DNA from: an uncultured Pantoea sp.
GTDB lineage: Bacteria; Pseudomonadota; Gammaproteobacteria; Enterobacterales; Enterobacteriaceae
Reading direction: 5' to 3'
Assembly (NCBI GenBank): GCA_913778495.1
Contig: CAJYVD010000020.1
Span: 1-64,000 of the forward strand
Length of the DNA stretch: 64,000 nucleotides
Both the position numbers and the translations under genes were made by a program. Below, one piece after another: positions 1-9,010 of this stretch. Below the pieces are notes generated by a model. That model made no database searches, had not been told where the DNA came from, and was given only the letters and a program-made list of their open reading frames with translations. Positions within the stretch are counted from its first letter, which is position 1; every line of letters starts with the position of its first letter.

Positions 1-147
1 CGCGCAGCGGCGAGTGGGGCTGGCGCAGGGCCGGGGAGTGCAGAGGGCGCGGCCTGGCGCCCTCTGCTCGTGCGCCGCACGGCGGGCAAGGCAACTGCCA
101 TTGCTATGGCGAACGAAAGATGCACCGGGCCTCGCGCCAGCGAAAAA
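1..147 (+). repeat. GC-rich non-coding repeat, left copy (cut by window edge)
   Basis: Positions 1-125 match the reverse complement of 8740-8864 at 122 of 125 positions by eye. Positions 107-147 also match the reverse complement of 8660-8700 with about two differences. It contains a perfect 11-bp hairpin at 40-67 with a 6-nt loop. Short ORFs across it are not gene-like. The copy probably continues leftwards beyond the window. Confidence 0.85.
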
Positions 148-170
148 AAAGCGGGCTTTTCAGCCCGCTT
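143..170 (-). terminator. Rho-independent terminator of gcd
   Basis: On the minus strand GCGGGCT, a 4-nt loop and AGCCCGC (151-168) are followed by eight T residues. It lies just after the gcd stop codon at 190, so it ends the gcd transcript. It overlaps the end of the left repeat copy. Confidence 0.85.
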
Positions 171-189
171 CTCACGTTATTACAACAAC

Positions 190-2577
190 TTATTTTTTAT
201 CTGGCAGGGCGTAAGCAATCACATAATCACCCAGCTTGGTACCAAACGAACCATGACCGCCCGCGGCGATAACAACATACTGCTTGCCATCCACTTCATA
301 GGTCATTGGCGTTGCCTGGCCGCCAGCAGGTAAGCGGGCCTGCCACAGCAGCTCACCGGTGTTGGTATCGAACGCGCGCAGATAGTTATCTGCGGTTGCG
401 CCGATGAAGAACACGTTACCTGCGGTGGTGATTGGGCCGCCCAGCATTGGCATCCCCATTTTGAACGGCAGCGGCACGGGCGCGCTATCGCGCACGGTAC
501 CAATGCGTTTCTTCCACACGATGTCGTTGGTTTTCAAGTCCACCGCTGAAACGTAGCCCCATGCAGGCTGTTTGCACGGCAGGCCAAACGGCGACAGGAA
601 TGGATTCAGCTCAACGCCGTAAGGTACGCCGTACTGCGGCTGAATGCCGGTCTCAGTACCTGAACCGCCTTTGGCATCTGCCGGTGGCTCCATTGGATTG
701 CCTGGACCGCGCGGCACCAGCTTAGACACAAACGGCAGCGCCATCGGGTTAGTGATAGCAATCTGGCGATGTGGATCAACGGCGATACCGCCCCACTCAA
801 ACATGCCCAGGTTACCCGGGAACACCAGCGTACCTTGCTCAGACGGCGGGGTGAACGGACCTTCGTAGCGCAGGCGCTTGAAGATCACGCGGCACACCAG
901 CTGGTCGTACATCGTGGCGCCCCACATATCCTTGTCAGTGAGATTCTGCTTGGGACGGTAGGTCAGTTCTGAGTAAGGCTGCGTCGCAGAAACATGGTCA
1001 CCTTTGGCTGCGCCTTGTGGAACCGGCGTTTCTGGCGCAGGTACAACAGGCTTACCGGTACGGCGGTCCAGCACGAAAATGTTGCCGGTTTTTGCCGGGG
1101 CATAAATCACCGGAACGGTGTTGCCGTTTTTATCGGTGATGTCTGCCAGCGTTGGCTGGGAAGGCAGGTCCATATCCCACAGATCGTGGTGCACCGTCTG
1201 ATATGACCACACCAGCTTACCGGTGGTGGCGTTCAGCGCCAGAACGGCACTGGCATAGCGCTCTTGCTCTGGCGTACGGTTGCCGCCCCAGATATCCGGC
1301 GTCGACACGCCCATGGGCAGATAAACGGTATCCAGTTTCGGATCGTACACCGCAGGCGCCCACGAGTTTGGTGAGTTCAGGGTGTAAGTGTGCTCATCTT
1401 CCGGAATCGCGTTAGGATCTTTCGCGCCCGGGTCAAATGCCCACAGCAGTTTACCGGTGTTCACATCAAAACCACGGATTACGCCGGATGGCTCGCGGGT
1501 TGAGTAGTTGTCGGTAACGGCACCGGCGATCACGATAGTGGTATCGGTAATGATCGGCGGCGAGGTCGGCTCATACTGGCCAGGCGTGGTAACCGGCTGT
1601 TTATGCTGCAGATCCAGCTCGCCGTTATTACCGAAGGCCGGGCAGCGTTCACCGGTCTCTGCATCCAGCGCAAACAGGCGACCATCATTTACCGGCAGGT
1701 AAATACGGCGCGAGCAGAGCGCAGGCTGGTTGTTAGCCGCGTCAGCAGCAGCAGGGGTTTCATGGTAAGAAACACCGCGGCAGGTAATGTGCTGGAAGGT
1801 CGGGTTTTGCTTCAGTTGCGGATCAAATTTCCACTTCTGCTTACCGGTCTTGGCATCCAGCGCAAACAAAATCTGGTGCGGTGAGCACAGATACAGCGTG
1901 TCACGCACCTTGATTGGCGTGACTTCATCGGTGATTTCACCCGGATCGTTCGGGGTTTTCAAATCACCGGTCTGGAACTGCCATGCCACCTGCAGCTCTT
2001 TCACGTTGCTGCTGGTGATCTGCTTCAGCGGTGAGAAACGGGTGCCTTGCTGGTCACGCGCATAGGCAGGCCAGTCGGCATCGTCAATGTTGCTCAGCGG
2101 CTGCGCCTGCGGCACGTTTGCCGCTGCCGGCAGATTGCCATTCAGCTCTTGCGGATCGTGGAACACGGCCCATGCCAACACCAGACCACTGGCGATCAGC
2201 GCAGCGGCCATCAGACCCAGCGCGCCTTTGCCCGTGTGGTTCAGCGTACGGTACACGAACGGCAGAATCAGCCAGACGCCGAAGATCACCAGCACATCGG
2301 TACGCGGTGCCAGTGCCCAGAAGTCAAAGCCCACTTCCCATACGCCCCACGCCAGCGTGGCCAGCAGTAACAGGGCGTAAAGCAGCAGTGCGGTGCCGCT
2401 ACGGCGCCACAGCAGAACCGCGGTGATCAGCATCATCACACCGCCAATAACGTAATACCAGGAACCTCCAATGGCGGCTAACCAAACGCCGCCAACCAGC
2501 ATAAACGCGCCGGTTAACAGTGCGAATAGCACCGTCAAGACGCGAATTACGCCTGGAGATGAGGAAGCTTTCCCCAT
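190..2577 (-). CDS. gcd: Quinoprotein (PQQ) glucose dehydrogenase, membrane-bound
   Basis: Oxidises D-glucose to gluconolactone in the periplasm and passes electrons to ubiquinone, with pyrroloquinoline quinone as cofactor. At 795 residues it is nearly the same length as E. coli Gcd (796). Five hydrophobic segments fill about residues 10-140. They are followed by a beta-propeller with repeated ALDAKTGK/AFDTNTGE-type motifs. The motif VHHDLWDMD near residue 465 carries the family catalytic aspartate. It is transcribed alone, with its own terminator. No pqq genes lie in the window, so the cofactor must be made elsewhere or taken up. In Pantoea-like bacteria this enzyme commonly drives gluconic acid secretion; that role is inferred here. 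The start at 2577 keeps the full N-terminal membrane domain. Confidence 0.97.
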   Translation of the reverse strand: MGKASSSPGVIRVLTVLFALLTGAFMLVGGVWLAAIGGSWYYVIGGVMMLITAVLLWRRSGTALLLYALLLLATLAWGVWEVGFDFWALAPRTDVLVIFGVWLILPFVYRTLNHTGKGALGLMAAALIASGLVLAWAVFHDPQELNGNLPAAANVPQAQPLSNIDDADWPAYARDQQGTRFSPLKQITSSNVKELQVAWQFQTGDLKTPNDPGEITDEVTPIKVRDTLYLCSPHQILFALDAKTGKQKWKFDPQLKQNPTFQHITCRGVSYHETPAAADAANNQPALCSRRIYLPVNDGRLFALDAETGERCPAFGNNGELDLQHKQPVTTPGQYEPTSPPIITDTTIVIAGAVTDNYSTREPSGVIRGFDVNTGKLLWAFDPGAKDPNAIPEDEHTYTLNSPNSWAPAVYDPKLDTVYLPMGVSTPDIWGGNRTPEQERYASAVLALNATTGKLVWSYQTVHHDLWDMDLPSQPTLADITDKNGNTVPVIYAPAKTGNIFVLDRRTGKPVVPAPETPVPQGAAKGDHVSATQPYSELTYRPKQNLTDKDMWGATMYDQLVCRVIFKRLRYEGPFTPPSEQGTLVFPGNLGMFEWGGIAVDPHRQIAITNPMALPFVSKLVPRGPGNPMEPPADAKGGSGTETGIQPQYGVPYGVELNPFLSPFGLPCKQPAWGYVSAVDLKTNDIVWKKRIGTVRDSAPVPLPFKMGMPMLGGPITTAGNVFFIGATADNYLRAFDTNTGELLWQARLPAGGQATPMTYEVDGKQYVVIAAGGHGSFGTKLGDYVIAYALPDKK

Positions 2578-2860
2578 AATAGTGACCTCTTTCTTTGTGC
2601 CATAAACAGAAATGGGAACAACGCAATCAGGTTGCTGCCCGAGAGAGAGTACAAAGCGATATACAGATTGATGTGCGCTCTTCCCTGGCGCTCATTGATC
2701 CTTTTGCGTTAAATTTTATCTTAAAAACGTTAACAGGTTTGTTTTTTTTAGTGCTTTGTCCGTGCTGTGAGCGCGTAACAAGCATTTTATGAGGGAATTA
2801 AGCGGTTAGCGCCCGCGAGATCGGGTTGATATCGGCGCAGGCGAGATATTGTGAAAACGC

Positions 2861-3460
2861 TTATCCGGCGAAAAAAGCGCCGGGGGTGCGCTGTTCCTGC
2901 CAGCCCGTGAGATGGAGCTGCGCGTAGCGCGACGGGTCAAACATTAGCGCGGCGGTGCGTAAAATGACCTCCGCTTCTCTTTCCTGCCATGTCTCCATGA
3001 GAAAAGGAAAGCTGAACTTATGGTAATTATCATTAAAAAACGCCTCATCAAGGACAATTCCACTAAAGGGAAAGGCGCTTATATTTTGCCAGTTCGTACC
3101 CGGTGCGGCTAAATCATAGAGCCAGAATGAGAAATCATTAGCAAGTGCACGTAACGTCTCGCCTCCTTTACACATTCCCGCATAGTTAATCGCTAATCTC
3201 ACATTCTTTCTTTGCAGGCTCGAATAAATATTTGGCGTATCTAAAAATGTCGAAAGCGTATATTCCGCTAATGGAATAACGGGTATTTTAGCCTTTTCTG
3301 GCGGGTAGTTTTTCTGCGCAATCATGTCGATTTCATTAAGTAACGCAGGGCTTGGGTGGTCACAATGCATAACGGATGCTGGATAGCACACGCCAAAAGG
3401 CGTGTTATCAAAGCGGCGGATATGCTCAGTAACATAAAGCGGGTATGAACTGTTTTCCAT
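2861..3460 (-). CDS. Hypothetical protein, 199 aa, AT-rich
   Basis: I do not recognise this gene. It encodes 199 residues with no clear signal peptide or membrane segment. It is rich in aromatic residues, with blocks such as DFSFWLYDLAAPGTNW and NDNYHKFSFPFLMETW that suggest a folded soluble domain. Base composition is visibly lower in GC than the flanking gcd and MFS genes, and codon use includes more A/T-ending codons, which suggests horizontal acquisition. It stands alone, with gcd downstream on the same strand 283 bp away. The start at 3460 has only a weak ribosome-binding site (AGAG). It could be an orphan effector or immunity-type protein, but nothing in the sequence shows that. Confidence 0.6.
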   Translation of the reverse strand: MENSSYPLYVTEHIRRFDNTPFGVCYPASVMHCDHPSPALLNEIDMIAQKNYPPEKAKIPVIPLAEYTLSTFLDTPNIYSSLQRKNVRLAINYAGMCKGGETLRALANDFSFWLYDLAAPGTNWQNISAFPFSGIVLDEAFFNDNYHKFSFPFLMETWQEREAEVILRTAALMFDPSRYAQLHLTGWQEQRTPGAFFAG

Positions 3461-3863
3461 TTTGCTCTGTGAGTAAAAAATAAAAGATAGGAAGCGTCAG
3501 GATTATTATAAAAACATGCTGTGTGCTGTGATAAGTAACGTCCTAATATAGACCGTTTCACGTGAGAAAAGCATCTCTTTTACAGCGTGGCGATGGCGCG
3601 ATAACCAGCGGATTCACCTGCTTAATTCAGCTATTACCCTGCAATAATTATTTCGCTTATTATTTATAAAACGACAACCATAAGCCTGCTAATATTACGA
3701 TGCAAAACTGTAGCCGCTATGTGCCTGCGCTGCAGGGCAAAACCGCACGGCTGGCCCTTGCTGCGCTGCGGGGAATAACGCAGGCTGTGCCGCCTACGTG
3801 CTGGCCTGTTCGCGTTTTGTGCGCGGCACTCAGCCCACCGAGATCACGTTCAGGATAAATGTT
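3461..3863. other. Intergenic region between hypothetical gene and MFS gene
   Basis: About 400 bp separates the two divergent genes. The left 230 bp is AT-rich and the right part (about 3710-3850) is GC-rich. It presumably holds the promoters of both, but I see no site I can name. The overlapping ORFs do not look coding. Confidence 0.5.
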
Positions 3864-5102
3864 ATGGCTATTGAAAGTTCCTCAGCAGAGGAGTCCCTGC
3901 TGCGGCACAAATCGTTTGTGGCTTTTTGGCTGGCGCGCACCTGCTCATCGTTTGGTTTTCAGATGTTTTCTGTGGCGGTGAGCTGGCAAATTTATGCGCT
4001 CACGCACAGTGCAATGGCGCTGGGCATGATTGGCCTGATGCAGTTTCTTCCCTCGGTGCTGCTGGCGCTTCCCGCTGGACACCTGGCCGATCAATACGAT
4101 CGTCGGCGCATCGTGCTGCTGGGACAGCTCATCGAGTGGATCGCGCTGCTGGGATTGGTCGCCTTAACGCTGCTGCACTGGGCTGACCGCATGGAGATCT
4201 GGGGGCTGGTATTCTTGATCTCGGTGGCGAAAGCGCTGGAGTGGCCGGCGATAACCTCTATGCTCCCGGCGCTGGTACCGCCGCCCATTCTGGCGCGTGC
4301 CATGGCGGCCAGTTCTGTAGGCGGGCAGGCGGCGGTGATCGTCGGGCCAACGCTTGGCGGGTTGCTTTATGTGGCGGGACCGGAAGTGGTATACGGCGTT
4401 TCCGCGCTGTTTTATCTCTTCTCGTTAGTGCTGGTAAGCCGCTTGCGCTATGAACGTCCGCCGCAGGCGCGCATGCCCATGACGCTGTCGAGGATGTTCG
4501 CTGGCGTGCGCTTTATCCGCGAGCGTAAAGACGTGCTCGGCGTGATTTCGCTCGACCTGTTCGCGGTGCTGCTGGGAGGCGCCACGGCGCTGCTGCCCAT
4601 CTTCGCGCAGGATATTCTGCACACCGGACCGTGGGGACTGGGTATGCTGCGCGGCGCGCCGTCGGTGGGCGCACTGCTTGTAGGCGTCTGGCTTAGCCGA
4701 CACAAACTGGAAAAGCATGTCGGAATGATCATGTTCGGCTCGGTTGCCGGTTTCGGCGTGGCCACGCTGGTGTTTGCGCTCTCAACGCAGCTCTGGCTAT
4801 CGCTGCTAGCGCTGGCGGCGCTGGGCGGATTTGATATGGTCAGCATGGTGATTCGGGGGGCGCTGGTGCAATTAGACACGCCGGATGACATGCGCGGGCG
4901 AGTGAATGCGGTCAACGCCATCTTCATTAATACCTCGAATCAGCTTGGCGAGTTTGAGTCAGGATTGCTGGCGGCGTGGATGGGCGCGGTGCCGGCGGCG
5001 GCGCTGGGCGGTCTCGGTACGCTGGCAGTGGTAGCGGTGTGGATGTTGCTGTTTCCGCACCTGCGCAAGCGGCAGAAGCTGGAGAATGAAACGGTTGTCT
5101 AG
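3864..5102 (+). CDS. MFS transporter, EntS-like family
   Basis: Predicted 12-segment inner-membrane secondary transporter of 412 residues. The signature loop between helices 2 and 3 is GHLADQYDRRRIVLLGQ, matching the MFS motif A pattern. A second gating region DTPDDMRGRVNAVNAIF is typical of the EntS/MFS_3 branch of proton-driven exporters. I chose the ATG at 3864 because AGGA lies about 9 nt upstream; an in-frame upstream start would only add a non-hydrophobic leader. It is convergent with the oxidoreductase gene and followed by a GC-rich hairpin. The substrate cannot be deduced. Proximity to the oxidoreductase/kinase/regulator set hints at a shared metabolite, but it is not in their operon. 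Confidence 0.85.
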   Translation: MAIESSSAEESLLRHKSFVAFWLARTCSSFGFQMFSVAVSWQIYALTHSAMALGMIGLMQFLPSVLLALPAGHLADQYDRRRIVLLGQLIEWIALLGLVALTLLHWADRMEIWGLVFLISVAKALEWPAITSMLPALVPPPILARAMAASSVGGQAAVIVGPTLGGLLYVAGPEVVYGVSALFYLFSLVLVSRLRYERPPQARMPMTLSRMFAGVRFIRERKDVLGVISLDLFAVLLGGATALLPIFAQDILHTGPWGLGMLRGAPSVGALLVGVWLSRHKLEKHVGMIMFGSVAGFGVATLVFALSTQLWLSLLALAALGGFDMVSMVIRGALVQLDTPDDMRGRVNAVNAIFINTSNQLGEFESGLLAAWMGAVPAAALGGLGTLAVVAVWMLLFPHLRKRQKLENETVV

Positions 5103-5110
5103 CACATCTC

Positions 5111-5139
5111 GCAGCGGCGCAGGCGCGCCGCTGCGTTTA
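5111..5139 (+). terminator. Probable terminator between convergent genes
   Basis: A 10-bp GC-rich stem (CGCAGCGGCG/CGCCGCTGCG, 6-nt loop) lies just after the MFS stop and is followed only by TTTA. It is a strong hairpin, but the weak T run makes intrinsic termination uncertain. Confidence 0.45.
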
Positions 5140-5153
5140 CGGTGCGAGTGGCG

Positions 5154-6314
5154 TTAATGCGCCACGGTTTTCCCTAGGCTGGCGTCAAAAGCTTCCCAGC
5201 AGGCGGTCATGTCCACCACGGTTTTCGATTTTCGCGCTTCATCGATTTTAATCGCGGTGAGGCCCGCTTCCAGTGCATCCACCACGCTAACTTTCAGCGG
5301 TGTTCCCTGTTTAATGTGTTTCACGATCTCTTCTGCCATCAGCGCATCTGCGCCGTAATGGCCGTCATAGGCGTTGCCGCTGTAGGTGGTATCCACTTCA
5401 CGCTCGCCGGTGCGGGCGTTATGGACGCGGAAGTAGTTACGCACGAAATCGCCTTCCGCCATGCCGTCAGTGCCCATCACGCAGAAGCGGCGAAACTCAT
5501 CCGGCACGTTAAGATTGGCGTGAAAGGCCAGCGTGGCGCCATTGGCGTATTCGATTAACGCGGTCTGGTAGTCAACAATGTCCGCATCCCCGTCAAACAC
5601 TGCGTCAGTGCTCGACCAGCCGCTCGGTTTAATGTGGTAGACCTCGGACTGCGGCGTGACCGCACCGGTTGGCGCGTGCTGCGGCGTGAAGTTTTTACGG
5701 CCGCCAAAGCTGGCGACGCGCACTGGACGTTCGCCAATCAGACCCTGATACAGATCGATGTCGTGACAGCATTTTTCCAGAATGTAAGGCCCGGCGTATT
5801 TTTCCAGGCGGCGCCAGTCACGTTGGAAGAAAGCGCCGTGGTACGGTTTGATGTGTTCAGTGGCTTCGATAGAGGCGATCTCGCCGAGGCGATTCGCATC
5901 TCGCGCGTCAAGCAGATCGCGGTACAGCGGAGAATAGCGCAGCACCAGTCCCACCAAAATGCGCGCGTGGCCGTACTGCCTCACCAACTCCGCCATGGCC
6001 ATGGTCTGCGCTTCATTGATCACCACCGGCTTTTCCGTAAACACGGTATAGCCCGCCGCCAGCCCCTGACGAATGTGCTCAAGGTGCATAAAGTTAGGGG
6101 AACCGACCAGCAGCAGATCAAACCCGCCGTGCTGCAAGAGCGCGTCAACGCTATCAAACGCTTTACCCGGATCGATGCCAAAGCTGTGCAGATTGGGCAA
6201 TCCCGCTGGCGCAGGATCGACGTAGCCCACCACAGCAAACTCTGCGTCGGCGTTGTTGAACTCTTTCACTACGTGCGAAAGACGAAAGCCCAGACCAATA
6301 ATGCCCACTTTCAT
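5154..6314 (-). CDS. Gfo/Idh/MocA family NAD(P)-dependent oxidoreductase
   Basis: Soluble 386-residue dehydrogenase of the glucose-fructose oxidoreductase / inositol dehydrogenase family, which acts on sugars or sugar derivatives. The N-terminal Rossmann fold starts MKVGIIGLGF with the dinucleotide-binding glycines. The family motif FTEKPVV near residue 96 supplies the conserved EKP lysine. A C-terminal alpha/beta substrate domain follows. It is divergent from the BadF-type kinase and ROK regulator across an AT-rich 250-bp region, an arrangement typical of a small carbohydrate catabolic locus under ROK control. The start at 6314 has an AGGGG ribosome-binding site. The substrate is unknown. 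Confidence 0.88.
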   Translation of the reverse strand: MKVGIIGLGFRLSHVVKEFNNADAEFAVVGYVDPAPAGLPNLHSFGIDPGKAFDSVDALLQHGGFDLLLVGSPNFMHLEHIRQGLAAGYTVFTEKPVVINEAQTMAMAELVRQYGHARILVGLVLRYSPLYRDLLDARDANRLGEIASIEATEHIKPYHGAFFQRDWRRLEKYAGPYILEKCCHDIDLYQGLIGERPVRVASFGGRKNFTPQHAPTGAVTPQSEVYHIKPSGWSSTDAVFDGDADIVDYQTALIEYANGATLAFHANLNVPDEFRRFCVMGTDGMAEGDFVRNYFRVHNARTGEREVDTTYSGNAYDGHYGADALMAEEIVKHIKQGTPLKVSVVDALEAGLTAIKIDEARKSKTVVDMTACWEAFDASLGKTVAH

Positions 6315-6487
6315 GTCGTACCCCTGAAGCCCGTTATTGACGTAAATGCCGATGATTTAACCATCAACTTATTACGACAGAAAAAGTAATGTCAATCCAT
6401 AACCGGCATCACAAACTCGATTTATTTTATAAGTGTATGTTTTATAATATTTTTGTGTTTTGTCTTATTTACCATATTTATTTGTTA

Positions 6488-6516
6488 TTGCGATTTAAGT
6501 TTTTTTCCCCTATCTT
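6488..6516 (+). promoter_or_regulatory. Possible sigma-70 promoter of kinase-ROK operon
   Basis: TTGCGA and TATCTT are separated by 17 bp, each 4 of 6 to consensus, in an AT-rich intergenic region about 45 bp before the kinase start. The divergent oxidoreductase promoter must also lie in 6315-6564. No clear ROK operator was found. Confidence 0.35.
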
Positions 6517-6564
6517 TCGCACATCTATAAGTATGATACCGCCCAAGGCAGGCAGGAGGAGTCG

Positions 6565-7440
6565 GTGCAGTCACTTATGCTCGGTATTGATGGCGGCGGC
6601 ACGCGCTGCCGTGGCCGCCTCACCGACAGCGAAGGCCGCGTGCTGGCAGAGGCCACAGGCGGTCCAGCCAATGTCTGGTCGCAGTTTGATGCCGCGCTGC
6701 AGGCCATTGAAGCGGTGATCAATACGCTGTATTCGCAGGCCGGTTTGCCTGAAGACGCGCGCGACTCCACCACGCTGGTGGCCGGATTAGCCGGCGCGAA
6801 TGTGGCTTCGGTGCGCCACCGTCTTGAACGCTGGCAGCCGCGCTGCCAGGCGCGACATCTTTTTACCGATGTCGAGATCGCCTGTGCGGGCGCTCACGCG
6901 GGTGAGCCGGGCGCGGTGTTTATCATTGGCACGGGTAGCCAGGGCGCAGCCTGGGACGGCGCGCAGTTTACGCTGCTCGGCGGCTGGGGATTTGCGCTGT
7001 CGGACGCCGGGTCAGGTGCGATCCTCGGCCAGCGTGCGCGGCGGCTGGCGCTCCTGGCGCATGAAGGCATCGTGCCCGCCTCTTCACTCACGCACCGTAT
7101 TATGGCCACCCACCAACACAGTGCAGAGCAGATGTTGCTCTGGTCAAAAGCGGCTACGCCTGCTGACTGGGGCGAGGGCGTACCGGAAATTTTCGCTGCC
7201 GCCCGCGAGGGCGACGTTCACGGGGTTGCGCTGGTTGAACAGTGCGCCGCCGATCTGGTTCAGATGGTGCAACCGTTGCTGGCGCGCAGCCACGGTAAAC
7301 TGGCGCTAATGGGCGGTTTGGCCGAGCCGATTACGCCCTGGCTGCCTGCTGCGATCGCCACACATTTGGTGGCACCCAAAAGCGATGCACTGAGCGGAGC
7401 GATTCGCCTGGCGCATCAGTTCAGTCAGCAGCCGGTGTAA
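6565..7440 (+). CDS. BadF/BadG/BcrA/BcrD-type ATPase, probable amino-sugar kinase
   Basis: Member of the actin-like ATPase superfamily that includes N-acetylglucosamine and glucosamine kinases; 291 residues. The phosphate-1 motif LGIDGGGTRCRGRL is at the N-terminus and the phosphate-2 motif FIIGTGSQGAAW is near residue 118. The second half holds ALSDAGSGAILGQ and a late ALMGGLAEP glycine motif. I use the GTG start at 6565 because a strong AGGAGGA lies 6-7 nt upstream; the next ATG would cut into the phosphate-1 strand. The ROK regulator follows 27 bp later in the same direction, so they probably form an operon. Phosphorylation of an amino sugar is inferred from family only. Confidence 0.8.
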   Translation: MQSLMLGIDGGGTRCRGRLTDSEGRVLAEATGGPANVWSQFDAALQAIEAVINTLYSQAGLPEDARDSTTLVAGLAGANVASVRHRLERWQPRCQARHLFTDVEIACAGAHAGEPGAVFIIGTGSQGAAWDGAQFTLLGGWGFALSDAGSGAILGQRARRLALLAHEGIVPASSLTHRIMATHQHSAEQMLLWSKAATPADWGEGVPEIFAAAREGDVHGVALVEQCAADLVQMVQPLLARSHGKLALMGGLAEPITPWLPAAIATHLVAPKSDALSGAIRLAHQFSQQPV

Positions 7441-7467
7441 CCGTTTCATCTTCAGGCAAAGAGGCTC

Positions 7468-8589
7468 ATGAGCGCTCCCAACGTAACCGCGCGTATTCTT
7501 CGGCTGATCGTCGAAAATGCGCCTATCAGCCAGTCCGATCTCAAGGTGCGCAGCGGCCTCAGTATGTCGACGGTGTCGCAGGCCACCAATCGCCTGTTAA
7601 CCGGCGGCGTTGTGCAGGAGTTAGGCTTGCGGCGCGTCTCGATGGGCCGTCCCAAGACGCTGCTGGGGCTGAATCCCGATCGCGCCAGCGTGGTTGGCCT
7701 GCAGCTTAACGCCGAACGCAACTTAATCGTGCTGACCGATCTCAGCGGAACGATTATCGGCGAGCAGCAGATGCCTTCGGGCGCCATGACGCCGAAGCAG
7801 TTGGGTGACGCGCTGGCGAAGTTTTTGCGCGGCGTGGAGGGCAGAAAAGTCGGGGCTATTGGCTTAGCCATTTCCGGACTGGTTGATGCCAGTAGCGGTA
7901 CGTGCCTGCTCTCACGGGCGCTGGATTGGCACAATGTGCCCATTGCCCGCCTGCTTGAAGAGCGCTTTTCGCTGCCGGTGTTTGTTGAGAACGATGCCAA
8001 CGCGCTGGCGATGGCGGCGCTGGTTTTTGGTCAGCTTGGGCACGCTCAGTCGGCGGTGATTGGTACCTTTGGCAAAGGGATTGGCGCGGGCATTTTGCTC
8101 GATCGGCAGCTTTATCGCGGGCGACACGGCAAAGCCGGTGAGATCGGCGTTTCGCTGCTGGGTGACGGCACGGAGCGTTTGCTGGAGGATGTCGCCTCGT
8201 CACAGGCCATTTTGCAGCGCGTGGCCGCCTCGCTGAAGCATGACACACCCGCCACGCTACGCGATCTCGATATGCAACCCACGCCGGAGGTGTTGAACGC
8301 GCTGGCGGAGGCCGGTCAGTGCCTCGGCATGTCGCTGGCCAATCTGTCGGTGGCTTACGATCCTGACGTCGTTTACCTGGCGATGGAGCCGCAGATGGCC
8401 TCCCGTATTCTGCTCGATCACATTACCCAAAGTTTTCAGACCTATCGCCTGAAGCTGACGCCGCACACCACGCCGCTGCAATTCCTGACCGAGTCCAACC
8501 GGATGTGGGCCCAAGGCGCCGCCGGCTTCGCCGTCAATAAGCTGCTGGATGTGCTGGCCGCGCAGGCAGACGAAGAGGGCCTCACGTAA
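7468..8589 (+). CDS. ROK family transcriptional regulator (NagC/Mlc-like)
   Basis: A 373-residue repressor with an N-terminal winged helix-turn-helix (residues about 5-65, SQSDLKVRSGLSMSTVSQAT) and a C-terminal sugar-kinase-like ROK domain (IGTFGKGIGAGILLD). The usual zinc-binding CxCGxxGCLE stretch is missing; the aligned segment reads GEIGVSLLGDGTERLLED. The ExGH motif is also not intact. It is therefore probably a sensor without kinase activity. It likely controls the adjacent kinase and the divergent oxidoreductase. The start has GAGG upstream. The GC-rich repeat cluster begins directly after its stop codon, with no separate terminator. Confidence 0.88.
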   Translation: MSAPNVTARILRLIVENAPISQSDLKVRSGLSMSTVSQATNRLLTGGVVQELGLRRVSMGRPKTLLGLNPDRASVVGLQLNAERNLIVLTDLSGTIIGEQQMPSGAMTPKQLGDALAKFLRGVEGRKVGAIGLAISGLVDASSGTCLLSRALDWHNVPIARLLEERFSLPVFVENDANALAMAALVFGQLGHAQSAVIGTFGKGIGAGILLDRQLYRGRHGKAGEIGVSLLGDGTERLLEDVASSQAILQRVAASLKHDTPATLRDLDMQPTPEVLNALAEAGQCLGMSLANLSVAYDPDVVYLAMEPQMASRILLDHITQSFQTYRLKLTPHTTPLQFLTESNRMWAQGAAGFAVNKLLDVLAAQADEEGLT

Positions 8590-9010
8590 GGGGGCGCCTG
8601 GCCGCGCCCACTGGCCTTTGCCGCAGGCAGCGGCTTGGTGCTTTCCGCTGGCGCGGTGCTTTTTCGCTGGCGCGAGGCGCGGTGCGTCTTTCGTTCGCCA
8701 CAGGCTGTGGCAGGTGCCTGTGCCGCAGGCAGCGGTTCAGTGCATCTTTCGTTCGCCATGGCAATGGCAGTTGCTTTGCCCGCGGTGCGGCGCACGAGCA
8801 GAGGGCGCCAGGCCGCGCCCTCTGCACTCCCCGGCCCTGCGCCAGCCCCACTCGCCGCTGCGCGGTGCCTTCACTCGCTCAGCCTTCCTGACGGACCGGC
8901 GTCGATTCGCTCCTGCTCAGCGCCGCCTCTCGCGGCATCCATGCCGCTCGTCCTGGAAGCCTTCACTCGTTCAGCGAGTGGGGATGGCGCCTCACAAACC
9001 TTGCTGTGAG
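8590..9010 (-). repeat. GC-rich structured repeat, reverse-oriented copy
   Basis: This non-coding copy reads on the minus strand from a head CTCACAGCAAGGTTTGTGAG at 9010 down to 8590. It contains the 125-bp block shared with 1-125 (8740-8864) and the same 11-bp hairpin (8798-8825). A 19-bp direct repeat (8682-8700 and 8740-8758, 58-bp period) is also present. A core around GCGGCATGGATGCCGC (8930-8945) recurs in the forward copy at 9242-9257. The ORFs crossing it are compositionally biased shadows. Confidence 0.8.

Noticed and set aside
5634-6389. 251-residue plus-strand ORF over the Gfo/Idh gene
   Set aside because: Antisense to a well-supported oxidoreductase; histidine- and arginine-rich shadow composition.
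1-9010. Composite transposon
   Set aside because: No transposase or recombinase gene lies in or near the flanked block, and the repeats look non-coding and structured.
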